NCBI GenBank assembly: GCA_013698395.1 | Contig: JACCUZ010000459.1 | Span: 1 to 6,460 of the forward strand | Direction: 5' to 3' | DNA from: Sporichthyaceae bacterium | GTDB taxonomy: Bacteria; Actinomycetota; Actinomycetes; JACCUZ01 | Length of the DNA stretch: 6,460 nt | Shown here: positions 1 through 4,969 of the stretch, piece after piece | Position numbering within the stretch: the first letter of the stretch is position 1 | Layout of the letters: each line of letters opens with the position of its first letter | Translations under genes and position numbers: made by a program | The notes under the pieces: generated by a model | Seen by the model: only the letters and a program-made list of their open reading frames with translations | Databases searched by the model: none | Told to the model about the DNA's origin: nothing

Positions 1-84
1 CTGATACGAGGTGACCTGCGCAGATGCCGTCCGCGACCGCCTGCGCGGGTCCGGCGGAAAGCGGCCCAAGGAAAGTGTCAGAGG

Positions 85-129
85 CTCATAACCCAGAGGT
101 CGCAGGTTCAAATCCTGCCCCCGCTACCA
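85..129 (+). other. 3' fragment of tRNA-Met (CAT): attachment-site scar (attL-like)
   Basis: The stretch reads as the 3' part of a tRNA: anticodon loop CTCATAA (85-91, anticodon CAT at 87-89), variable loop, T stem GCAGG/CCTGC (102-106 and 114-118) around loop TTCAAAT, acceptor strand CCCCGCT (119-125), discriminator A and encoded CCA (127-129). The 5' half is missing: bases 60-66 could pair with only five of seven acceptor bases, there is no D arm, and the anticodon stem pairs at only two positions. It is therefore a fragment and not a working tRNA. Tyrosine-type site-specific integrases commonly recombine in tRNA 3' ends and leave such copies. Bases 96-129 match 3251-3284 at 33 of 34 positions. 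Confidence 0.85.
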
Positions 130-147
130 ATGTTGTTGCAGGTCACA

Positions 148-180
148 GGCCTGACCCGGATGTCACCGGGTCGGGCCTTT
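148..180 (+). terminator. Rho-independent-type hairpin downstream of the tRNA fragment
   Basis: A 12-bp stem (148-159 with 166-177, one G-T wobble) encloses the 6-base loop ATGTCA and is followed by TTT and then GATCGTTT. It sits 18 bases after the encoded CCA, the usual place for a tRNA terminator, in plus-strand orientation. The T run is short, so efficiency is uncertain. Confidence 0.6.
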
Positions 181-223
181 GATCGTTTGACCGCAGCCTG
201 ACCGCAAGAACAAGTGTCCGGAC
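181..223 (+). promoter_or_regulatory. Candidate left arm-type integrase sites
   Basis: Two exact copies of TGACCGCA (188-195 and 199-206) lie 11 bp apart, one helical turn, and TCCGGAC follows at 217-223. The block starts GATCGTTTG, as does the block at 3111-3149 near the other att copy, where the equivalent repeats have the same 11-bp spacing. Paired arm sites near the core are typical of attP regions of tyrosine recombinases. No integrase is present here, so binding is inferred from geometry alone. Confidence 0.4.
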
Positions 224-394
224 CGTGGCGGACGGAGACGGTTACTGACGGCCGTCGGTAGCGGTGACGACCCGGTCGTTTTGCCGTCGCGAGGCGGGGG
301 CGACGGGGTTAGACGCATTCGGGCCCTGCTCGCGTGCCGCAGGCGGCTCATGACGCGGAGTCCAGAACGGCGCCTCTGGCCGGCCGGGCTGCCT

Positions 395-670
395 TCACGT
401 CTGCCGGTAGACGTCGGCGCGGTGGTCGACGTGCATGATCAGGACCACCCCGGCGGGGCGGTCGATCTGATAGATGACGCGGTAGTCGCCCCGACGCGCT
501 GCATGACGACCGGCGAGTTCCAGCTGGAGCTCGCGTCCCACCCGCTCGGGATTGTCAGCGAGGGATCCGTAGACGAACTCGACGACGGCGGTCGCGATCT
601 TCTCGGGCAGTCGCCGAAGGTCGCGCTGAGCCGTCGGTGCCCATCGGATGGAAAGGGGCGCGTCGCTCAC
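395..670 (-). CDS. relE: RelE/ParE-superfamily toxin (RelE-type mRNA interferase)
   Basis: This 91-residue protein has the size and pattern of RelE toxins, which cleave mRNA in the ribosomal A site and slow growth when their antitoxin is degraded. It opens with the strand and helix SIRWAPTAQRDLRRLPEKI (7-25). The basic segment ARRGDYRVIYQID (58-70) and the C-terminal HVDHRADVYR (80-89) match the mycobacterial RelE pattern, with R59, R60, R64, R84 and Y88 as candidate RNA-binding or catalytic residues. The start is GTG at 670, which overlaps the stop of the upstream antitoxin gene as GTGA, so the two are translationally coupled. No terminator stands out downstream. The family call is firm; the cleavage target is inferred from homologues. 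Confidence 0.92.
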   Translation of the reverse strand: MSDAPLSIRWAPTAQRDLRRLPEKIATAVVEFVYGSLADNPERVGRELQLELAGRHAARRGDYRVIYQIDRPAGVVLIMHVDHRADVYRQT

Positions 671-954
671 TGCCGCCGCACGAGAGCAAGCGCTTGCTCT
701 CTCGTCAGCTCTGCTGCTTCGCCCGCAGCGATCTCGGCTTCGGCCTTGCGGATGCGCCGCATCGCTCGGGGGTCGGAGAGGAGGTCCAGGGTCTGCTCGA
801 GGCCTTCGAGGTCCTCCATGCTCAGGACGACCGCGGCGGGTCGACCGTGTTTCGTGATGACGACACGCCCATGCTCGCGCTCCAGCCGCTCGACGACCTC
901 GGAGAGTCGGTTCTTCACGTCCGCGAGAGGCATGTGCTCAGCCGAACTGCTCAT
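667..954 (-). CDS. relB: Phd/YefM-family antitoxin, partner of the RelE toxin
   Basis: The antitoxin is 95 residues from the chosen start. The N-terminal Phd/YefM DNA-binding fold is clear: MPLADVKNRLSEVVERLE (8-25) followed by VVITKHGRPAAVVLS (31-45). The C-terminal part, with a helix rich in E, A and R, would wrap the toxin. Such proteins neutralise the toxin and repress their own operon. An upstream in-frame GTG at 987 would add 11 residues, but ATG at 954 is preferred: it lies 7 bases after a TATACT box, homologues begin about here, and the extension would place the promoter inside the gene. The gene overlaps the toxin gene by four bases. By sequence it is closer to mycobacterial RelB (Phd-like) than to E. 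coli RelB. Confidence 0.9.
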   Translation of the reverse strand: MSSSAEHMPLADVKNRLSEVVERLEREHGRVVITKHGRPAAVVLSMEDLEGLEQTLDLLSDPRAMRRIRKAEAEIAAGEAAELTREQALALVRRQ

Positions 955-967
955 AGCCAGAAGTATA
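955..967 (-). promoter_or_regulatory. -10 box for the relBE-type operon, leaderless architecture
   Basis: TATACT (967-962, minus strand) is followed by seven bases and then ATG at 954. In actinobacteria a TANNNT box 6-8 bases before the start codon marks leaderless transcripts whose first base is the start codon. No Shine-Dalgarno sequence is present between them. The -35 region is weak, as is common in this group. Confidence 0.6.
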
Positions 968-1067
968 GCTACATCGTCCCAGAGCACCAGACCTCACATC
1001 CGGCCAGAAGAAGTTCTGCACCCGGTTGGCCACTCTCGGCTGCTCCCTCGACGATGCTGGCCCCAGC

Positions 1068-1127
1068 TCAGCCGGCCTGCTTCGTGAGCCTGATCCCATC
1101 GTCGCCGACCCGATCGAGGAGCCAAAA
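1068..1127 (-). pseudogene. Possible relic of a pRiA4b ORF-3-like protein
   Basis: The minus strand reads FWLLDRVGDDGIRLTKQAG followed by a stop. From memory, pRiA4b ORF-3-like proteins carry a segment of the form LLDRVGDDGhpLTxAGYLPP, and the match would stop at AG. Upstream in this frame a stop occurs 12 codons earlier, and no other part of the family can be read nearby. The segment is short, so it may be coincidence. Confidence 0.25.
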
Positions 1128-1326
1128 CGTATGGCCGGATGGCGGTCACGGGCTCGGCCGCATCGATCACGATCGGGCGGTGCGTCTGCGATCGCTCTGC
1201 TCAAGGGCTCGTCGACAGGGTCGCCGAACACTCAGCCAGCCCCGCGGCGATGGGTGCATCGGGCATCGCAGCCGTCACCGATGACCCTCCATGTTGGCTA
1301 TCGATCAGATGACATGTAGCTCGTGA

Positions 1327-2871
1327 ATGCTGTCTACGCCGCAACCCTCCCAGCGGACGCCTGATGTGTCTTCCTGGCGCTCGTCGGTGCAGGAGGTTGA
1401 TCGGGTCCTTGGCGAGCAGAACCCGTGGCACCTGGACGGCGAGGTCCCAACCGTCCTTGCTCCTCCCGTCGAGCGAGCCCTGGCCCGCCAGCTCTGGCCG
1501 CAGGTGCTTGCCGACGACCCGCGACGGTTCCACCTGGTCCTGGGCCCACGACGGGTCGGCAAGACGACCGCCATGTACCAGACGGTGCGGCACCTGACCG
1601 AGGCGCGCACGTCGCCGGAGCGGCTGTGGTGGTTGCGGATGGACCATCCCGTCCTCTTGCGCGAATCACTGGGGGAGCTCGTGGGCCACGTGATCGAGGT
1701 CAGCGAGGCCGGCTCCGGGCGCGAGGCTGTGTTGTTGCTCGACGAGCTGGTCTACGCCGACCAGTGGGACCTGTGGCTCAAGACGTTCTACGACGACCGG
1801 TGGCCGGTGCGAGTGGTCGCAACCTCCAGCGCGACCGCCGCGCTGCGTGGACGTCGCGTCGAGAGCGGCGTCGGCCGGTGGTCCGAGCACTTCCTCATGC
1901 CGTACCTGTTCAGCGAGTACCTCGACCTGCTCGGGCGCCTGGCCGACGTCGAAGTCGGCCCGACGCTGGCCGACACGTTGAGCGCGTTGCCGCGTATCGC
2001 ACCTCCGACCGACCTCGAGTCGCTTCGGCGCCGCTTCCTGCTGGTCGGCGGCTTCCCGGAACTGATCGCCCGGGACCGTGCCCGGGAGGGCGAGCCAGAC
2101 GTCGACCGGTTGCTGGTCTCCCAGCAGGTGCTGCGCAACGACGCCGTTGAGCGGGCCATCTACAAGGACATCCCGCAGTCCTTCGGCATCGATCATCCGA
2201 TGATCGTCGAACGACTGCTCTACATCCTGGCCGGCCAGGTCACCGGGATCCTGTCCCCGAACAGCATCTGCGCCGAGCTCGACAACCTTTCCCAGCCGAC
2301 CTTCGACCGGTACGTCTCCTACCTCGAACAGACCTTCCTGGTGTTCCGGCTCACCAACTTCTCTGGCACCGAGGCCGCCGTCCAGAAGCGCGGGCGCAAG
2401 GTCTATTTTCACGACGGAGCGGTGCGCAGCGCTGCCCTGCAGCGCGCGCTAGCACCGTTGACCGACCCGGTGGAGATGGGCGTCCTGCTGGAGAACCTCG
2501 CCGCGGCGTCCCTGCACACGCTCGCGGTTCACGAGGGCACCCGGCTGCACCACTGGCGTGACGGCAAGGACGAAGTCGACCTGGTGCTCGATCACTCGAC
2601 CCAGCCGCTGGCGTTTGAAATCGGGCCCTCGGCCAGACACTCCGCCCGCGGGTTGGTCGCGCTCCAACAGCGCCACCGCCGGTTCGCCGGCCGTTGTTAC
2701 CTGGTGGCTCCCGACGCACCGGTGCGTCGGCCCGACGAGTCCACCTATGGTGTCGGCGCGCTGCCACTGGACCGGTTTCTCGTCGCGGTCGGCCGGCAGG
2801 CAGAGCGGGCCCTCGACCTCACGCTCACCGCCCCCACCGCACCTGGGCCCGACGCTAAGTTGCCGTCGTGA
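1327..2871 (+). CDS. AAA_14/DUF4143-type ATPase
   Basis: The 514-residue protein has the two-domain layout of AAA_14 plus DUF4143 ATPases. The AAA part has Walker A GPRRVGKTT (73-81), Walker B AVLLLDEL with D139 and E140, a sensor-like strand VRVVATSSA (161-169) and GVGRWSEHFLMPYLFSEYL near 181-199, the family's usual GR and L-P-F-E stretch. A winged-helix-like middle (about 265-345) leads to the C-terminal domain with HWRDGKDEVDLVLD (about 409-422) and LAFEIGPS (428-435). That domain usually has a PD-(D/E)XK-like motif D...E-x-K; here D418 and E431 are present but G433 stands where lysine is expected. No Shine-Dalgarno sequence precedes ATG 1327, and GTG at residue 21 is a possible alternative. 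The biological role of the family is largely unknown. The stop overlaps a small downstream ORF (GTGA). Confidence 0.9.
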   Translation: MLSTPQPSQRTPDVSSWRSSVQEVDRVLGEQNPWHLDGEVPTVLAPPVERALARQLWPQVLADDPRRFHLVLGPRRVGKTTAMYQTVRHLTEARTSPERLWWLRMDHPVLLRESLGELVGHVIEVSEAGSGREAVLLLDELVYADQWDLWLKTFYDDRWPVRVVATSSATAALRGRRVESGVGRWSEHFLMPYLFSEYLDLLGRLADVEVGPTLADTLSALPRIAPPTDLESLRRRFLLVGGFPELIARDRAREGEPDVDRLLVSQQVLRNDAVERAIYKDIPQSFGIDHPMIVERLLYILAGQVTGILSPNSICAELDNLSQPTFDRYVSYLEQTFLVFRLTNFSGTEAAVQKRGRKVYFHDGAVRSAALQRALAPLTDPVEMGVLLENLAAASLHTLAVHEGTRLHHWRDGKDEVDLVLDHSTQPLAFEIGPSARHSARGLVALQQRHRRFAGRCYLVAPDAPVRRPDESTYGVGALPLDRFLVAVGRQAERALDLTLTAPTAPGPDAKLPS

Positions 2872-3020
2872 TCGACGGCGGCGGCCCGATGCCGGAGCCG
2901 CGGGTGCTCGTGCTCATCGATACCCAGCTGCGGACGGCGGGCTGGCAACGGGCGTGTGACGCGGCCCAACTCGAGCTGATCAACCACCCGGCCAGGCGGG
3001 GACCACGCCCTCCGCGGTAG
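2868..3020 (+). CDS. Small hypothetical ORF overlapping the ATPase stop
   Basis: This 50-residue ORF starts with GTG at 2868, overlapping the ATPase stop codon as GTGA, an arrangement that often signals translational coupling. An internal ATG at residue 8 is an alternative start. The translation has a short hydrophobic strand RVLVLIDTQL (12-21) and a helix-like segment GWQRACDAAQLELIN (25-39), then an arginine/proline-rich tail. No family is recognised. It may be a real partner of the ATPase or the start of a gene cut short when the element's right end formed; the same frame stays open beyond the stop for some distance (MTLMPVDDFWSGVQQRLE from 3039), which would fit a truncated or interrupted gene. 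Confidence 0.35.
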   Translation: MIDGGGPMPEPRVLVLIDTQLRTAGWQRACDAAQLELINHPARRGPRPPR

Positions 3021-3110
3021 CGGTGGGCCGGTCTGTGGATGACGCTGATGCCGGTGGACGACTTCTGGAGCGGTGTGCAGCAGCGCCTGGAAAGGCCATG
3101 CCACGGTCAA

Positions 3111-3170
3111 GATCGTTTGTCGGCAGTTTGTCAACAGACGTGCCCGGACAGTCCCGGACGTTGCCCGGAC
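3111..3170 (+). promoter_or_regulatory. Candidate right arm: paired 8-bp sites and phased CCCGGAC repeats
   Basis: The block opens GATCGTTTG like the left arm at 181. TGTCGGCA (3118-3125) and TGTCAACA (3129-3136) repeat the 11-bp spacing of the left arm. Three CCCGGAC copies follow at 3143-3149, 3153-3159 and 3164-3170, spaced 10 and 11 bp, so they face the same side of the helix. Such phased repeats suit cooperative protein binding near an attachment core. The block ends about 80 bases before the att copy at 3251. Confidence 0.4.
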
Positions 3171-3250
3171 TGGGCGGACGGGTGCGGGGCGGTGACCTGC
3201 GCCGACACCGTCCACAATCGTCCGGGGTGTCGTCAGGGACCGGCTGTCGG

Positions 3251-3284
3251 GAGGTTGCAGGTTCAAATCCTGCCCCCGCTACCA
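3251..3284 (+). other. Second tRNA 3'-end copy: attachment-site scar (attR-like)
   Basis: This direct repeat of 96-129 differs by one base (T at 3256 against C at 101). It contains part of the variable loop, the complete T arm (stem from 3257, loop TTCAAAT) and the acceptor strand ending in CCA. The bases before 3251 do not form an anticodon arm, so identity ends at the variable loop. With the copy at 85-129 it brackets about 3.15 kb. The likely reading is the right junction of an integrated element. The shorter match may reflect a different crossover point or decay. Confidence 0.82.
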
Positions 3285-3432
3285 TGTGATGTCTCAGGAC
3301 ACTGGATGCGGGACGGCCTCTGGGTCGAGGCTAATGAGGTCGACCGACCTGGCGAAAATGACGGCCCATGCGACTCGGCGATCTCCGCCCGCCAGACCGG
3401 CACAGCCACGCAGGCATGGGATGAACGACGCC

Positions 3433-3452
3433 CATACACCGCTATGTGTATG
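3433..3452 (+). promoter_or_regulatory. Operator-like inverted repeat overlapping a -10 box, upstream of vapB
   Basis: CATACAC (3433-3439) and GTGTATG (3446-3452) are perfect inverted repeats around the 6 bases CGCTAT. The right arm overlaps TATGCT (3449-3454), a plausible -10 box (TANNNT), 9 bases before the vapB Shine-Dalgarno sequence. VapBC complexes bind such palindromes through the antitoxin and repress their own operon, so an autoregulatory operator is the natural reading. No clear -35 is seen. Confidence 0.55.
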
Positions 3453-3461
3453 CTTGCAGAC

Positions 3462-3466
3462 GGAGG
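3462..3466 (+). promoter_or_regulatory. Shine-Dalgarno sequence of vapB
   Basis: GGAGG ends 10 bases before GTG 3477. It fixes that GTG as the vapB start even though the reading frame stays open far upstream. Confidence 0.65.
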
Positions 3467-3476
3467 TGTACGCAAC

Positions 3477-3689
3477 GTGACGAGGACGAACGTAGAACTC
3501 GATGACGAGATAGTGGAACTGGCGATGCGGCTCTACGGGGTCCGCACCAAGAAGGAGACCATCGACCTCGCGCTACGACGTCTGGTCGGGGCCAAGCTCA
3601 GCACGAACCAGGCGCTGGCCCTCGAGGAGTCCGGTTGGGAAGGTGATCTGGACGCCGTGCGTGACGACGCACCGCCGGAATCCGCATGA
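3477..3689 (+). CDS. vapB: VapB-type antitoxin (ribbon-helix-helix type)
   Basis: This 70-residue antitoxin begins TRTNVELDDEIVELAMRLYGVRTKKETIDLALRRLVG (residues 2-38): a short strand (RTNVEL, 3-8), helix, turn at YGVRTKKE and second helix, as in actinobacterial VapB proteins of the DUF2191 type. The acidic, tryptophan-containing tail (about 45-70) would bind the toxin. GTG 3477 is chosen from the GGAGG upstream and because homologues begin with this motif; the in-frame sequence before it shows no homology. Its stop overlaps the vapC start as ATGA. VapB normally inhibits VapC and represses the operon, and an inverted repeat upstream fits this. Confidence 0.9.
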   Translation: MTRTNVELDDEIVELAMRLYGVRTKKETIDLALRRLVGAKLSTNQALALEESGWEGDLDAVRDDAPPESA

Positions 3690-4087
3690 CGGTCCTTGTC
3701 GACACCTCCGCGTGGGTGGAGTACCTACGCGGGACGGGCAGCCGCCACAACGTGTGGGTCCGGGAGGCTATCGCCAGAGAGGATCCGCTGGGATGGACCG
3801 ATCCCATCCTCTACGAGTTGACCGCCGGCGTCCGCAGAGCCGAACGGGCCATCGAGTTACGTGCCTTGCTGCTGCGCGGTCCGCTGCTTGCGGTGATGGG
3901 GCTACAGGATTGGGAAGATGCTGCCCGGCTCTACCGCACAGCTCGCGTGCGAGGGCTCACCGTGCGCTCGACGGTTGATTGCCTGATCGCTGCCGTGGCA
4001 CTCCGCACGGCCACCCCGGTCCTTGCCCTGGACCGCGACTTCGCATCCTTGGCAGAGGTGTCAGACCTGCAGCTGCTCGACCCGTAG
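3686..4087 (+). CDS. vapC: VapC toxin, PIN-domain ribonuclease
   Basis: The 133-residue protein is a full-length PIN-domain toxin, a Mg2+-dependent endoribonuclease that typically cuts tRNA or rRNA when freed from VapB. The acidic active-site residues are all visible: D6 in VLVDTSAWVEYL, E44 in LYELTAGV, D98 in STVDCLIAAVA, and D116 with D118 in LALDRDFASLA. The protein ends LQLLDP, the expected end of the fold. It starts inside the vapB stop codon (ATGA), so translation is coupled. Nothing indicates inactivation. Its RNA target cannot be told from sequence. Confidence 0.95.
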   Translation: MTVLVDTSAWVEYLRGTGSRHNVWVREAIAREDPLGWTDPILYELTAGVRRAERAIELRALLLRGPLLAVMGLQDWEDAARLYRTARVRGLTVRSTVDCLIAAVALRTATPVLALDRDFASLAEVSDLQLLDP

Positions 4088-4493
4088 CCGCGGCTTCTTG
4101 CGAAGGACTCCGCTACGTTCGAGATCAACTCGCCACCTGGGCGCCGCGACTGGGCGCGCGAGCGCATCGTGTGGTCAGGGTCAGTGGTGTATCCGCAGCG
4201 CACGGATTCGTGGCCGGGACTTGCTTCGTGATGTGAGCTCACTCTCGCATCGGCCTCGCTTCAGGTCGAGCACGGATCCGGGGGCGCCACATCCGATCCG
4301 GCTGCGGCCGAGTCGGATCATGAAGACGTCATGCCCTGCTTGCAGCCGACAGGAGGCGGTCACGGGGATCTTCCGCGGCACCTTGGTCGCGGACGGTTGA
4401 ACGGCTGACGACCGGCACCACAGACAATGATGCGTACGTGCGGAACGGCACTTATGGCCGCCGGGAGTGTTGGAGAGGTAGCGCACAAACTGG
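4088..4493. other. Gene-poor stretch after vapC
   Basis: No intact gene, tRNA or clear terminator was found in these 406 bases. The longest open frame, on the minus strand to 4181, gives a cysteine-, serine- and arginine-rich translation without a recognised motif, and its upstream part runs through the response-regulator relic in a different frame. It is probably decayed DNA. Confidence 0.5.
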
Positions 4494-4820
4494 TCAGATG
4501 CCTCGCGGTTGTGCTCCCAAGCCGCCGAGGCGTTGGCCGAGGTGGGTGAGTACGGCCAGGACACTACGGTGATCTTCGTCGGTGTCGTTGATTCCCAGTG
4601 TTCTGAGTGGGTCGTCGCGTCGCCCAGGGCCGATCAGCCGCACCACGACGTCTGGGTCGAGGGCGGTCCCGCCGGCGGCGACGCGGCGTAAGGCTTCGAG
4701 GAAGTCCTCGACGTCGTGTTGGGAGAGCAGGACGATTCCTAGCGCAGGGAAGTCCTCCCGGAGCGCTCTCGCGGCTCGGGCGCCGTCGTCGGTGTGCTTT
4801 GCGTCTGACTTGGCCCCGAC
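4494..4820 (-). pseudogene. Relic of a NarL/LuxR-family response regulator with two internal deletions
   Basis: The minus strand from 4820 to the stop at 4494 keeps one open frame with no usable start. It reads HTDDGARAARALREDFPA, then GIVLLSQH, then DVEDFLEALRRVAAGGTALD, then DPLRTLGINDTDEDHRSVLAV. In actinobacterial NarL-type regulators, LSQ is followed by about 25 residues containing the conserved lysine region before DVDEFLEALRRVAAGG; these are missing. After RRDDPL the helix-turn-helix (LTPREREVLALMAEG and onward) is also missing, and the text resumes with the C-terminal LG...DDHRRVLAVL motif. The N-terminal receiver part with the phosphorylated aspartate is gone, and stops lie directly upstream. 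It can be neither phosphorylated nor bind DNA. The expected motifs are recalled from the family and were not aligned. Confidence 0.75.
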
Positions 4821-4923
4821 TTAGCCCGGTCATTCGGCTTGGGAAATACCCCACCAGCGACGGCGTGCCTGAGCCGGCTGGAGGCTGGTGCGGATGTCGA
4901 CTGCGGACATTGATCACGCTCAT

Positions 4924-4969
4924 CTGAATCTCCCCAGTCCTGCTCGCTGAATCTCCCCACTCCTGAGCG
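4924..4969 (+). repeat. Two tandem 23-bp repeats, resembling an IS21-type terminus
   Basis: The units at 4924-4946 and 4947-4969 both begin CTGAATCTCCCCA and differ at only a few positions. Multiple short direct repeats containing a run of C preceded by GAAT/T-rich bases are typical of the ends of actinobacterial IS21-family elements, where they bind the transposase. No istA or istB reading frame follows on either side, so this would be an isolated end or remnant. The IS assignment rests on motif resemblance only. Confidence 0.45.

Larger units (their letters stand above)
955..1326. other. Intergenic stretch between two diverging units, with one possible gene relic
   Basis: Apart from the antitoxin promoter at its left end, no intact gene is seen in these 372 bases. 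Open frames on both strands give arginine- and serine-rich translations without recognisable motifs. On the minus strand, 1127-1068 encodes FWLLDRVGDDGIRLTKQAG and then a stop, which resembles a short conserved piece of pRiA4b ORF-3-like plasmid proteins. The promoter of the ATPase gene should lie at the right end, but no convincing -10 or -35 pair was found. Confidence 0.5.
96..3284. mobile_element. Putative integrase-less element flanked by tRNA-derived direct repeats (CIME-like)
   Basis: The interval is bounded by direct repeats of a tRNA 3' end and carries a toxin-antitoxin pair, an AAA_14/DUF4143 ATPase and a small ORF. No integrase, excisionase, relaxase or replication gene is visible. 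Related sequence lies just inside both ends: 181-223 on the left and 3111-3149 on the right each begin GATCGTTTG and carry two 8-bp repeats 11 bp apart, as expected of arm-type integrase sites. Elements with attL and attR but no recombination genes, mobilised in trans, are known as cis-mobilisable elements (CIMEs). That this one can still move is inference; it may be a fixed remnant of a larger island. Confidence 0.6.

Noticed and set aside
53..129. Complete tRNA-Met gene
   Set aside because: Only the part from the anticodon loop onward is present. The upstream bases give no D arm and pair poorly in the anticodon and acceptor stems.
281..1284. Plus-strand ORFs of 268 and 215 residues opposite the toxin-antitoxin pair
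   Set aside because: They are arginine- and serine-rich shadows of the minus-strand toxin and antitoxin genes and show no domain.
2980..3285. Minus-strand 101-residue ORF starting MVAGAGFEPATS
   Set aside because: The AGAGFEPATS peptide is the well-known antisense translation of a tRNA T arm and acceptor end. The rest has no motif, so this is an artefact of the att copy.
3287..3302. TGATGTCTCAGGACAC just after the right att copy, as a possible IS end
   Set aside because: It has a faint resemblance to ends of some IS481-type elements, but no partner end, target duplication or transposase is present.
3039..3476. Long N-terminal extension of vapB in the same frame
   Set aside because: The frame crosses the att copy and the promoter region, has no homology, and a Shine-Dalgarno sequence marks GTG 3477 as the start.
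4890..4901. In-frame VDIR upstream of the response-regulator relic, as a possible phosphoacceptor motif
   Set aside because: Two stop codons and about 30 unrelated codons separate it from the relic, and four residues are too few to support the claim.
4564..4923. Minus-strand 119-residue arginine-rich ORF
   Set aside because: It is out of frame with the response-regulator relic that occupies the same DNA and has a low-complexity RRR composition.
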